A DNA stretch of 64,000 bases from Clostridiales bacterium GWF2_38_85 (GCA_001797275.1 MGOY01000003.1:1-64000); one strand, 5' to 3'; numbered from the stretch's first letter, positions 54,074 to 62,132 are shown. Numbers and translations are program-made. Notes: generated by a model not told the origin, from the sequence alone.

Positions 54074-54337
54074 CTATAAATTATTTGCGAATCCGAAAAT
54101 TCGTTCCGAAAAATCAATCATTGTAGTAATAAGCCATGAGCCGAGAAGTATCAGAATTAACCCGACTGCGACTATCTTCAGTATAAAAGCAATGCTTTGT
54201 TCTTGTATTTGTGTAGCTGCCTGGATTATTGAAACAATCAATCCTATAACAGCACTGACAATAAGAAAAGGTGCGGCAATTGTCATCGCAGTCATTATTG
54301 CTTCTTTTATTATGTAGGTTATATCCGTCTGCGACAT
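54074..54337 (-). CDS. fliQ: Flagellar export gate protein FliQ
   Basis: 87 residues, two membrane helices: IIKEAIMTAMTIAAPFLIVS and LIVSIIQAATQIQEQSIAFI with ILKIVAVGLILILLGSWLIT. Normal length for FliQ. Component of the FliPQR channel. Confidence 0.95.
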   Translation of the reverse strand: MSQTDITYIIKEAIMTAMTIAAPFLIVSAVIGLIVSIIQAATQIQEQSIAFILKIVAVGLILILLGSWLITTMIDFSERIFGFANNL

Positions 54338-54367
54338 TGCTTCATCCTTTCGTTATGATTAAAGTAT

Positions 54368-55126
54368 CTAATTGAATCCGGCAACAAGTGTCTGGAATGT
54401 CAGCTGCCATCCATCGATAAGAACAAATAACATCAACTTGAACGGAAGGCTTATCATTGTCGGCGGCAGCATTACCATACCCATTGACATCAGTGTGCTT
54501 GCCACAACCATATCTATAATCAAAAACGGAAGATATAACAAAAAGCCAATTATAAATGCTCTTTTGAGTTCACTTGTTATAAATGCAGGAATAATAACTG
54601 TTGTTGAAATTTCATTATAATCTTCCGGCCGTTCTGAATCACTTATATCAAGAAAAAAATTCAAATCTTCGTTTTTGGTCTGCTTGAGCATAAATTCTCT
54701 GAGCGGATCCATCGCATTTTCAAGCATTTGTTCCTGAGTTATCTCCCCGTTTTTATAGGGTGTATATGCTTCTATGTTGATATCATCTACAACCGGTGAC
54801 ATTATAAACAATGAAAGAAAGAGCGAAATTCCAATTAGCACCTGGTTTGGTGGTGTCTGTTGAAGCCCAATTGCATTTCGCAAAATTGATATTACGATGA
54901 TTATACGTGTAAAGCTGGTTGTCATTATCAGAATAGAAGGAATTAATGCGATAAATGTCAGCGAAAAGATAATATCAAGAGTATCTGTATTTCCCAGAAG
55001 TCCCGATGCTTCGCTTATCTCTGTTATGGGTGCTTCACTTTCAGCAGCTACTGAAACTGACATCATTATAATCATAGTAATGAGAATCACGGATAATAAG
55101 AGAAGCTTTATATATCTTTTTTTCAT
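54368..55126 (-). CDS. fliP: Flagellar export gate protein FliP
   Basis: 252 residues with a cleavable signal peptide (about 1-28, ending SVAAES), four membrane segments and the FliP blocks IIIVISILRNAIGLQQTPPN, QVLIGISLFLSLFIMSPVVD and DMVVASTLMSMGMVMLPP. Its start overlaps the fliO stop by 4 bp. It is the pentameric core of the export channel. Confidence 0.96.
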   Translation of the reverse strand: MKKRYIKLLLLSVILITMIIMMSVSVAAESEAPITEISEASGLLGNTDTLDIIFSLTFIALIPSILIMTTSFTRIIIVISILRNAIGLQQTPPNQVLIGISLFLSLFIMSPVVDDINIEAYTPYKNGEITQEQMLENAMDPLREFMLKQTKNEDLNFFLDISDSERPEDYNEISTTVIIPAFITSELKRAFIIGFLLYLPFLIIDMVVASTLMSMGMVMLPPTMISLPFKLMLFVLIDGWQLTFQTLVAGFN

Positions 55127-55491
55127 TTCTCTTTATTATTCCTTTCATCTGATACTTTATTACCATGTTTACCGTTCAGTGCAGACATGAATATACTCAT
55201 GAAATCTCCTGTCTGGCCGTTTGTTTTATACCTTTCGACAACAGTTTCATCAAGCTCGGTAAGCAATTCAGTTTTGCCGCTTGAAATTGACATAAGATAG
55301 TTCTTTGAGTCGACCTGTACGACCGCCAAAAACACATCCTTGCTAAGCATAACTCTTTCAATAACCTTAATTATTTTACCCGAAGTAAAAGAATTTTGCT
55401 TTTTTGCAATCCAGCGAGTTGTGAAATATGCTGCAATAATAACCAGAATCACCACAATAAGCGGCATTAGCAGCTGTAAAAAATCGTCCAT
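55123..55491 (-). CDS. fliO: Flagellar biosynthesis protein FliO
   Basis: 122 residues: one N-terminal membrane helix (LMPLIVVILVIIAAYFTTRW), then a short cytoplasmic beta domain with GKIIKVIERVMLSKDVFLAV. FliO helps assemble FliP. The family is weakly conserved; position between fliY and fliP is decisive. Confidence 0.85.
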   Translation of the reverse strand: MDDFLQLLMPLIVVILVIIAAYFTTRWIAKKQNSFTSGKIIKVIERVMLSKDVFLAVVQVDSKNYLMSISSGKTELLTELDETVVERYKTNGQTGDFMSIFMSALNGKHGNKVSDERNNKEK

Positions 55492-55504
55492 TTAATAAGT
55501 CCCT

Positions 55505-56608
55505 CTAATAATTCCTGCCGTTCATAACTTCAGTAATTCTGATACCGAAATTATCGTCGATAACTACCACATCACCTTTGGCAATAAGTTGTCCGTTGAC
55601 AATTATATCAACAGGATCGCCTGCCTGTTTATCAAGTTCAATTATTGAGCCTTTTGTTATATTCAAAACATCCTTTACCTGCTTTTTTGCTCTGCCTATT
55701 TCAACAGAAACTGTCAGTTCAACCCCCATGACAAGATCAAGATTCATTGAATCCGGTTCGTCATATTCAAAACTTTCGTCATCAAAGTTGTTAAACTGTA
55801 ATTTCTGAACACTGATATTTTGCCGTTCCTTCGATTTTTGCGTAGGTTCTCTTCGAAGTGGTGGTGATTGCCTTGGTTTTTCAGATTGTTTCGGAACATC
55901 TATGGCAAAAATAGGATTTTGATTATGCCCGGTAACATTATTCCGGTATGAATCTTTCGATTCAAATACAGGAGTATCTTCATCAGAGGTTGATGTACCG
56001 AAATTCATAGCATTAAAAACCAGCTCTTTTGTAAACGCAATCGGAAGTGCAGTTAAAAACTGACTGTCTATAAGTCCGTCAATGACAAACTTAAAGCAAA
56101 CAGATACAATATGGTCATCTGTCGATCCTTTAAAAAAATCATCATAAAATGTATCCGGATCTACTATTCTCGGTGGTGAAATATTGACGCTTTTATCAAA
56201 GAATGTTGCAAGAGCCGTACTTGCCGAGCCCATCATTTGGTTCATTATTTCACCGAGTGCACTTATATGAATTTCATCAAGCTCACCTTGTGATATTTCT
56301 GTTTCTCTCAATAAGCTGCTGACAATTGCTTTAACATCAGCTATGCTCATTACCATCAAATTAGCTCCATGTAACCCGTCGATGTAGTTGATTTCTACTC
56401 CGATAGCCGGTTCGAGCTGTTTATATTCGAACTCTGTATTTTTGATTACATTAACAACCGGTGTAGTTATGCTGACCTGTTTGTTAAGCAGTGTTGCAAT
56501 CGCAGTTGCGGCTGCACCCATACTGATATTAAGTATTTCACCTATTGTATCGATTTCAATACCGGTCAGGATCTCAGCCTCAATTTTTGTGGTTTTGCTT
56601 GTGCTCAT
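55505..56608 (-). CDS. fliY: Flagellar switch protein FliY (CheC phosphatase fused to FliN)
   Basis: 367 residues. Two CheC-type phosphatase motifs are present (DTIGEILNISMGAAATAIAT near residue 20 and SALGEIMNQMMGSASTALAT near 120), so it should dephosphorylate CheY-P. A polar linker of about 60 residues follows, then the FliN/SpoA domain (VMGVELTVSVEIGRAKKQVK, LDKQAGDPVDIIVNGQLIAK) that builds the C ring. No Shine-Dalgarno lies at the ATG; GAAAGGAT is about 40 bp upstream. Confidence 0.95.
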   Translation of the reverse strand: MSTSKTTKIEAEILTGIEIDTIGEILNISMGAAATAIATLLNKQVSITTPVVNVIKNTEFEYKQLEPAIGVEINYIDGLHGANLMVMSIADVKAIVSSLLRETEISQGELDEIHISALGEIMNQMMGSASTALATFFDKSVNISPPRIVDPDTFYDDFFKGSTDDHIVSVCFKFVIDGLIDSQFLTALPIAFTKELVFNAMNFGTSTSDEDTPVFESKDSYRNNVTGHNQNPIFAIDVPKQSEKPRQSPPLRREPTQKSKERQNISVQKLQFNNFDDESFEYDEPDSMNLDLVMGVELTVSVEIGRAKKQVKDVLNITKGSIIELDKQAGDPVDIIVNGQLIAKGDVVVIDDNFGIRITEVMNGRNY

Positions 56609-56692
56609 AGCTGTTATTATTTATAAATCAAAAATTGCGACTTATAAATATCCTTTCTTAAAAATTCGATGATTATTTTGTAATCAGATAAG

Positions 56693-57679
56693 TCATTTAT
56701 TAAATTTTTTTCCTCGATAATACGAGCTTAATCTGATTGCTTTTCGTGTCTTCTTTATACCCGGTTCACCTAAAAACCAAGTGTTTCCGTTTACCGTTAC
56801 CAAAGCCGGACTATTTATCCTTTGTTCGAGTTTTATAACATCCCCCACCTGCATATTAACAACATCCTTCAACGGAAGTTTGACGCTGCCAAGTATACCG
56901 CAAACCTCAACAAGTGAGTTGCTGAGTTCATCAAGCATACTACGCTTGACTTCTTCGCTCACAACAATAGTTTCGATTTTTTCATTGTTTTGTGCCATAG
57001 CTACAAGCATCGTATCAACATAGGTATACGGGACACAGGTTGTAATTGTACCTTTGATTGAACCGATATTGACATTCAATACAATTACTTCGACGACCTC
57101 TTGAATTCTAATAGACTTAATGAACCTTGAATTTGTTTCAATCTGGCTGAGAGTTACATTAGTATACGGTATGTTTGCCAAAGCTTCTTGAATAAAAATA
57201 CATATCTTCTTATAAACACGTTCCATCAACGCAATTTCTATTTCGGTAAACTCTCTGTCAAGAATTTTAGCTGAATCAACTGTACCGCCAAGCATACGGG
57301 AAATCAAGGTGAATGTAAGTGAATTTGACATATCCATTAATATTGAACCGTTTATTGAATCAATATCGATGACTGCTGTCATAAGCATGTCAGGTAAGGA
57401 GTTGTTGTACTCATAATATGGATGCTCTTCAATTGATGCAACCGTTATTTCACTATAGTTACGCAGAATACCAGCAAAATAAGCAGCGAGATGCCTTGCA
57501 AGAACATCTGCGATACTTGATAAAACTTTATTCTGATCTCGAGATAACTTTTTAGGACTTTTAAAGTCATAAATCTTAACGGGCTTTTCTTCGAGTCCTG
57601 TTTTGATATCCCCAAGCTTATCGTCGGCAAGCTCATTCAATAATTCATCTATTTGATTTTGTGAAAGTATCTCAGCCAT
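56693..57679 (-). CDS. fliM: Flagellar motor switch protein FliM
   Basis: 328 residues. The N-terminal EILSQNQIDELLNEL is the CheY-P binding helix; the middle domain has YEYNNSLPDMLMTAVIDIDS and ISRMLGGTVDSAKILDREFT, and the C-terminal SpoA domain VGDVIKLEQRINSPALVTVN. It transmits CheY-P binding to motor reversal. AGGGTTG precedes the ATG. flbD lies 37 bp upstream; the usual fliL is missing between them. Confidence 0.95.
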   Translation of the reverse strand: MAEILSQNQIDELLNELADDKLGDIKTGLEEKPVKIYDFKSPKKLSRDQNKVLSSIADVLARHLAAYFAGILRNYSEITVASIEEHPYYEYNNSLPDMLMTAVIDIDSINGSILMDMSNSLTFTLISRMLGGTVDSAKILDREFTEIEIALMERVYKKICIFIQEALANIPYTNVTLSQIETNSRFIKSIRIQEVVEVIVLNVNIGSIKGTITTCVPYTYVDTMLVAMAQNNEKIETIVVSEEVKRSMLDELSNSLVEVCGILGSVKLPLKDVVNMQVGDVIKLEQRINSPALVTVNGNTWFLGEPGIKKTRKAIRLSSYYRGKKFNK

Positions 57680-57716
57680 TGCCGCAACCCTATTCCAATC
57701 TTAAAATTATTTTAAT

Positions 57717-57986
57717 TTATTCTTCACTTTTTCTTTTCTTTGTTTTATTGGCATCTTCGTTTTTGGGTTTTTTCAGTTCTTTCTTTACATATAATTCACC
57801 AGTATTTTCGATCAGTTCCTTTTTATATTCCTTTATTTCCCCAATGATCTCATCAGGAGTCTCAATAGCATAATACTTTTTGCCGGTTGTCATTGTTATT
57901 AAAGTATCAGGCATTTGTTCGATAATTTCGATAAGGTCGCTGTTCATGTAGAATTTTTCGAGGTTAAGCTTTGTAAGTTCTATCAT
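57717..57986 (-). CDS. flbD: FlbD family flagellar protein
   Basis: 89 residues: MIELTKLNLEKFYMNSDLIE, IIEQMPDTLITMTTGKKYYA with a Lys-rich C-terminal tail. FlbD/SwrD proteins sit after flgE and raise motor power in Bacillus. In most Clostridia motA, motB and fliL follow; here fliM follows directly. AGAAAGGA precedes the ATG. Confidence 0.9.
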   Translation of the reverse strand: MIELTKLNLEKFYMNSDLIEIIEQMPDTLITMTTGKKYYAIETPDEIIGEIKEYKKELIENTGELYVKKELKKPKNEDANKTKKRKSEE

Positions 57987-58042
57987 AATATAAGTCCTTT
58001 CTGTATTTTTACATGGGGATATAAATTTTTATATCCCCTATG

Positions 58043-58253
58043 TTATTAAAACGGTAATTAAATAATACTTATACTAATTCGATTTAGAAACAGTGATAAA
58101 ATTCGAGGAAAAGTCCTTACTTGACGGACTTTTTCGAAGGGTTTTATCTACTGTTTCTTATGAGAAATAGTATTATTTATATGATGTCAAAAAGTCCATA
58201 AGCCAAAGACTTTTCGACATCACGCAATGAATATTTAATTGCCGCATTAATAA
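58043..58253. mobile_element. E2 element (107 bp) with nested E1 (58072-58172)
   Basis: Ends TTATTAAAACGG and CCGCATTAATAA form an imperfect terminal inverted repeat extending about 20 bp. An inner stem ATGTCAAAAAGTC/GACTTTTCGACAT lies at about 58183-58219. A 101-bp E1 (58072-58172, ends TACTAATTC and AATAGTA) is inserted and flanked by TTA on both sides (58069-58071, 58173-58175). Without it and one TTA the element is 107 bp, the size of the E2 copy at 61464-61570, which shows the uninterrupted sequence. The right end abuts the flgE stop codon. Together the two elements form strong hairpins in the operon message. Confidence 0.8.
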
Positions 58254-59138
58254 TTACCTTTTGAGATTTACCAGTTCTTCAAGTATCTGGTCTGATGTTG
58301 TTATTACTCTGGAGTTTGCCTGGAACCCTCTCTGGGCAACAATCATATCTGTAAACTCTTTTGTAAGATCAACGTTTGACATTTCAAGCCCGCCTGAAAC
58401 CAGCGACCCTGTTGCGCTGCTACCGGGAATTGAATAAACAGGTCGACCGGAACTTTTCGTTTCGGTGTAGGTCATATTGCCTTCCTGAGATAATGCATCA
58501 GGATTTGAGAAGGTTGCAAGAGCGAGCTGACCAAGTGTTTCGATCTGAAGCGTTATCGAATTTGTACCTGTAACCTTACCGTCGTTCGATACATAAAGGC
58601 CTGTATAATTTGTAAAATCATCAATTACAATAGGAGTTAAGATGCCATCTTTAATATTTTGTTCCGTATTAGAATCATCAAAGCTTATCAATCCTGTATC
58701 AGGATCTGCGACCGCCTGTGGCATTGAGCCAAGTACAAAGTTGCTGTTTGAATCAATCAGTGCGCCATTTGAGTTGAACTGAAGGCTACCGACTCTTGAA
58801 TAATTTACCTTGCCGGTTGAATCTTGAACAGCGAAATAACCTTCTCCGGATATGTATAAATCAAGAGGTCTCGAAGTCTGCTGATAACCGCTTCTGGTTG
58901 TAAGGACATCAATAGAAGATACAGAAGAACCATAACCGATCTGCATCGGATCTGAACCACCCGAAGTAGCTGTCGGTGCACTTGATGCTGATAATGTCTG
59001 ATAATATAAATCTTTGAAAAGAACTCTGCTGGATTTATACCCTGCTGTGTTTACGTTTGCTATATTATTACCGATAACATCAAGCATAGTCTGATGTCCT
59101 CTTAAACCTGTAACTGCTGAATACATTGATTTTATCAT
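58254..59138 (-). CDS. flgE: Flagellar hook protein FlgE
   Basis: 294 residues. N-terminal MIKSMYSAVTGLRGHQTMLD, VIGNNIANVNTAGYKSSRVL and C-terminal GGLEMSNVDLTKEFTDMIVA with QRGFQANSRVITTSDQILEE are the hook-protein signatures. It is short for a hook protein (commonly 400 or more), so the outer domains are reduced. Position after flgD and TIGR02530 supports FlgE rather than a rod paralogue. Its stop codon borders an E2 element. Confidence 0.9.
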   Translation of the reverse strand: MIKSMYSAVTGLRGHQTMLDVIGNNIANVNTAGYKSSRVLFKDLYYQTLSASSAPTATSGGSDPMQIGYGSSVSSIDVLTTRSGYQQTSRPLDLYISGEGYFAVQDSTGKVNYSRVGSLQFNSNGALIDSNSNFVLGSMPQAVADPDTGLISFDDSNTEQNIKDGILTPIVIDDFTNYTGLYVSNDGKVTGTNSITLQIETLGQLALATFSNPDALSQEGNMTYTETKSSGRPVYSIPGSSATGSLVSGGLEMSNVDLTKEFTDMIVAQRGFQANSRVITTSDQILEELVNLKR

Positions 59139-59217
59139 TTTATTTGACCCTTTCGTTTTAGTATAATTTTATTTTTTTATGTTATACCGCAAGGCTTATC
59201 TGTCATTTAAAGCCTTA

Positions 59218-59244
59218 TACTAATTCATTTTATTTGAAACAGTA
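59218..59244. repeat. Solo 27-bp E1 terminal unit upstream of flgE
   Basis: TACTAATTCATTTTATTTGA ending GAAACAGTA, flanked by TTA on both sides (59215-59217, 59245-59247). It matches the terminal unit of the E1 at 58072 with a few changes and three extra bases, and resembles the solo unit at 16371. Confidence 0.55.
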
Positions 59245-59266
59245 TTATAGCCTCCGTTAGGTCCAG

Positions 59267-59683
59267 CTATATTATTACGGCGCCGTCTAAATTTGTGAAT
59301 ACCTTCTGTTCATTGATTTCGTTGCTGTCAAGTATAGTAACAACAATATTTGATGGAACATTAACTATAAATGCTTTCCCGCCCATCAAAATCAAAGAAT
59401 CCCTGATCCCCTTTCTGTCTGCAGTCTCAACGGCAGAATTTAATTTATCAATATCCTCGGTTGAAAGCTCAATTTCTCTTTCATTAAGACGTTTTATAGC
59501 ATGCTTTGAAAATAAAACACCTGAATCCTTTTGTACTTCCACCAGAACCGATTCAAATGATTTTTCCGGTTCCTTTTCATAGGTTTTTTGTTTTACAGTA
59601 CTTTCATTTTTCAGCTTTTCTATCTGAGCATTATATTGCTCAATTTGAGCACTAAACTGTAAAAACGAGTTGTCAATCCTCAT
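59267..59683 (-). CDS. TIGR02530 family flagellar operon protein
   Basis: 138 residues: a coiled-coil N-terminal stretch (SAQIEQYNAQIEKLKNE), then the family core SKHAIKRLNEREIELSTEDI and GIRDSLILMGGKAFIVNVPS with TVLDSNEINEQKVFTNLDGA. These proteins lie between flgD and flgE in Firmicutes and are predicted to act in hook assembly. Its ATG overlaps the flgD stop by 4 bp. Confidence 0.87.
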   Translation of the reverse strand: MRIDNSFLQFSAQIEQYNAQIEKLKNESTVKQKTYEKEPEKSFESVLVEVQKDSGVLFSKHAIKRLNEREIELSTEDIDKLNSAVETADRKGIRDSLILMGGKAFIVNVPSNIVVTILDSNEINEQKVFTNLDGAVII

Positions 59684-60153
59684 ATTGTAGTTTCTTCACC
59701 TGCCTTATTAATTATTTCAGATTCGGTTACAGCTTCTGTTGTTGTGTCTCCGTTTGCAATGTCCATAATATCAGAAAGTTGATAAAAACCTCCATTAACA
59801 TATACATACGGAACTCCGCCATTAAAGCTGATCTGCTCAACCTTGCCTACTTCAATTGTTTCAATACCCGCACTGTCTATTGTTGATACACTAACAGCCT
59901 TGCCTATCAATGAAATTGCCATATTTGCCTGTATTGTGTTGTTAAGTTCACTTATCTGAGAGAGAGATGAAAACTGAGCCATCTGTGCAAGGAACTGAGT
60001 GTTGTCTACCGAATCAAACATGCTTTGATTCTGCAGCTGTGCTGCCATAAGCTTGAAGAAATCATCAATCCCGAGATCCGCAGTTTTATCAGCTGTCGCA
60101 TTATTATTACCTGATACATATGTACTTGCTGAATTTACTCCGTTTACATTCAT
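59680..60153 (-). CDS. flgD: Flagellar hook cap protein FlgD
   Basis: 157 residues from ATG 60151-60153 (AAAGGCGA upstream). The conserved N-terminal core LGIDDFFKLMAAQLQNQSMF, DSVDNTQFLAQMAQFSSLSQ is present; the Ig-like hook-cap domain seen in longer FlgD proteins is absent, as in Bacillus. It caps the growing hook and guides FlgE. Confidence 0.92.
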   Translation of the reverse strand: MNVNGVNSASTYVSGNNNATADKTADLGIDDFFKLMAAQLQNQSMFDSVDNTQFLAQMAQFSSLSQISELNNTIQANMAISLIGKAVSVSTIDSAGIETIEVGKVEQISFNGGVPYVYVNGGFYQLSDIMDIANGDTTTEAVTESEIINKAGEETTI

Positions 60154-60182
60154 TATTGTCGCCTTTCTTGTTATCACAGTAA

Positions 60183-61448
60183 TCAAATTTTATAATCTAT
60201 TGATCCCTTGATATACACACTTTTATTTGAAAAAACTGTTCTTTTTTCGGTCTCTGAATCGATCCCCGAATAATTTACTTCTTTGTTTTTATACTCAGTC
60301 TGGTTTCTGCCTTGATTACCACCTGCAAACATTGCATCAAAGTTGCTTGCTTCATACTCAACCGATATAGATATTGAAATATCATTTTTTGTATTGACAC
60401 TGTTCTGTAAATTTACCTTAAGACTATCGATTCCCCGAGTAATCAGTTCTTTTGTCTGTGACAGTTCGGTTTTCAGCATAACCTCTAACTTACCCTGTTC
60501 GCGGCTCAGATGCACTGTAACCTCACCGAGTCCTTCGGGTTTAAGCTTTAGTTTAAAGGTTGATATCCCTTCTTCCTTGACCGCTTCTCTGCGGATTGCA
60601 TTTGTCAACTGCGGCACAAGGTCGATTTCTGCTGTTTCAAGCTTTATTGCATCGGGCTTGTCAAGCTGTATATCCAATGTTTTTCGAAATTCAACTGACT
60701 GTCTCAGCTGGATAACATCATCTGTATTTTTGACTTCAGACCTTGCTCTGATTTCTGGCAGTTTTTCTGGTTTGGTCAGCTTACTGCTTTTTTGAGTAAC
60801 ATCGGATATATTCACTTCAGTTATTTTTTCAAATTGCTTGGAATCTGCTGTAAAACCGATTATTTCGATATCTGTTTTAATGTCGGTTTTATTCAATTGC
60901 TGCTTATATGTTGTCTGAAATAAAACATTTGTTTCTTTAGGTATATCTGTATGCTTTAATTCAGGTACATTGTTCTGTTCAGCAACTGTGTTTTCTGTAT
61001 CAATTTCAGCATTGATTGTTTGCTTTTCGTTTACATATCCTGATTTGTTCATGCTTTGTATTTGCAGCTTAACAGCATTACCTGATTCAATCTGTTTGAT
61101 TTCGGTATTTGCTTCAGACCGAATAAATCGAATTTCTGTTTTAATGTTGTTTGCAGCTATTGCAGTAAATCCGATCAATTCATACTCTGTTTCATCAATA
61201 CAATCTTCCGATTTATCTTCAGATATTTCAGCTGGCTCCTGCAGATTTTCAGCTGTAACAGATTCCTGGACATCTTTTGCCGGAGTTTTCATTAATGTCA
61301 GAGGGTTTTCTGCCATTGCCTGAAATAGCATATTACAAAAATTCTGCAACTCATTGTCTGTTTGCATTTGATTACTCATCAGAGTGTCTGCTGTCGGGAA
61401 TGCAAGTGGTATGACGGGTGTATTTATTGTTAACGCATTAATAATCAT
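60183..61448 (-). CDS. fliK: Flagellar hook-length control protein FliK
   Basis: About 421 residues. The long, polar, poorly conserved N-terminal part and a C-terminal FliK domain (FKLKLKPEGLGEVTVHLSRE, QGKLEVMLKTELSQTKELIT) match the family. It measures the hook and triggers the FlhB switch. The start is uncertain: a perfect AAGGAGGT lies only two bases from the ATG at 61446-61448, and a codon further on may be the real start; an upstream in-frame ATG (61458-61460) overlaps the ribosome binding site. An E2 element ends just upstream. Confidence 0.88.
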   Translation of the reverse strand: MIINALTINTPVIPLAFPTADTLMSNQMQTDNELQNFCNMLFQAMAENPLTLMKTPAKDVQESVTAENLQEPAEISEDKSEDCIDETEYELIGFTAIAANNIKTEIRFIRSEANTEIKQIESGNAVKLQIQSMNKSGYVNEKQTINAEIDTENTVAEQNNVPELKHTDIPKETNVLFQTTYKQQLNKTDIKTDIEIIGFTADSKQFEKITEVNISDVTQKSSKLTKPEKLPEIRARSEVKNTDDVIQLRQSVEFRKTLDIQLDKPDAIKLETAEIDLVPQLTNAIRREAVKEEGISTFKLKLKPEGLGEVTVHLSREQGKLEVMLKTELSQTKELITRGIDSLKVNLQNSVNTKNDISISISVEYEASNFDAMFAGGNQGRNQTEYKNKEVNYSGIDSETEKRTVFSNKSVYIKGSIDYKI

Positions 61449-61463
61449 CACCTCCTTCATTTC

Positions 61464-61570
61464 TTATTAATGCGGTAATTAAATATTCATTGCATGATGT
61501 CGAAAAGTCTTTGACTTATAGACTTTTTGACACCATATAAATAAGGATTATTTAATTGCCGTTTTAATTA
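61464..61570. mobile_element. E2 element, uninterrupted copy
   Basis: 107 bp with ends TTATTAATGCGG and CCGTTTTAATTA, in inverted orientation relative to the copy at 58043-58253. It holds the same inner stem (GATGTCGAAAAGTC/GACTTTTTGACACC). It lies directly upstream of the fliK ribosome binding site and 20 bp from an E1 element. Confidence 0.75.
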
Positions 61571-61590
61571 TTTATTCAGACTGACTGTAA

Positions 61591-61690
61591 TACTATTCTC
61601 TCATAAAACATTACGTTAAAATTCTGCAAAAAACCCATTAAGCAAAGGTTTTTTCTTGAATTTTATCTATGTTTTTAATCGAGATAAGTA
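61591..61690. mobile_element. E1 element that encodes the fliJ C-terminus
   Basis: 100 bp, ends TACTATTCTC and GAGATAAGTA, closely similar to the E1 at 39052-39151 (shared CTCATAAAACAT, AGCAAAGGTTTT and CTTGAATTTTATCTATG). Flanks are TAA (61588-61590) and TGA (61691-61693), a decayed TNA duplication. Its last 24 bases are read as the final codons and stop of fliJ. Confidence 0.8.
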
Positions 61691-62122
61691 TGAAGCTGTA
61701 TTTGCGATAAATTCTTCAATAAATCTTTCTTCGCTTTTCTGCTCTTCGGCTCTATATTTCAGACACTTGTTTTCGCGAAGCTTTTCAACTGTTGCTTTAT
61801 CTTTTGAAATAGCGATCAGCTTCTCGGCTTGTGTATCAATCTGACTCTGTTTCTCTATGATTTTCTTCTTTTGAAGTCTTATTTTATTCTGCAAATCCTT
61901 TATAAAATTCAACATCATAGCTGCGTTGATAATATTGGTTCCTCTTTGACAACTTATAAGATAGTTCTGTTTTTCAGCCTCATATTTCTGTATAAGATAA
62001 TTTAACTGTCTTTCAAGTTCAACATATTCGACACGCATCATTGATAATATGTCTTTTTCTTTTTTCTGAAGGTGTGTGTTATATTCAAGTACTTTCTGGA
62101 GTGGAAATTTAAACTTTTTCAT
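61667..62122 (-). CDS. fliJ: Flagellar export chaperone FliJ
   Basis: 151 residues forming a long coiled coil: KFKFPLQKVLEYNTHLQKKE, KDILSMMRVEYVELERQLNY and LRENKCLKYRAEEQKSEERF. FliJ links the FliI ATPase ring to FlhA. The last seven residues (YLSRLKT) and the TAG stop come from an E1 element starting exactly at codon 145, so the native C-terminus has been replaced; the core is intact and the protein is probably functional. Confidence 0.9.
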   Translation of the reverse strand: MKKFKFPLQKVLEYNTHLQKKEKDILSMMRVEYVELERQLNYLIQKYEAEKQNYLISCQRGTNIINAAMMLNFIKDLQNKIRLQKKKIIEKQSQIDTQAEKLIAISKDKATVEKLRENKCLKYRAEEQKSEERFIEEFIANTASYLSRLKT

Positions 62123-62132
62123 TCACAGAACC

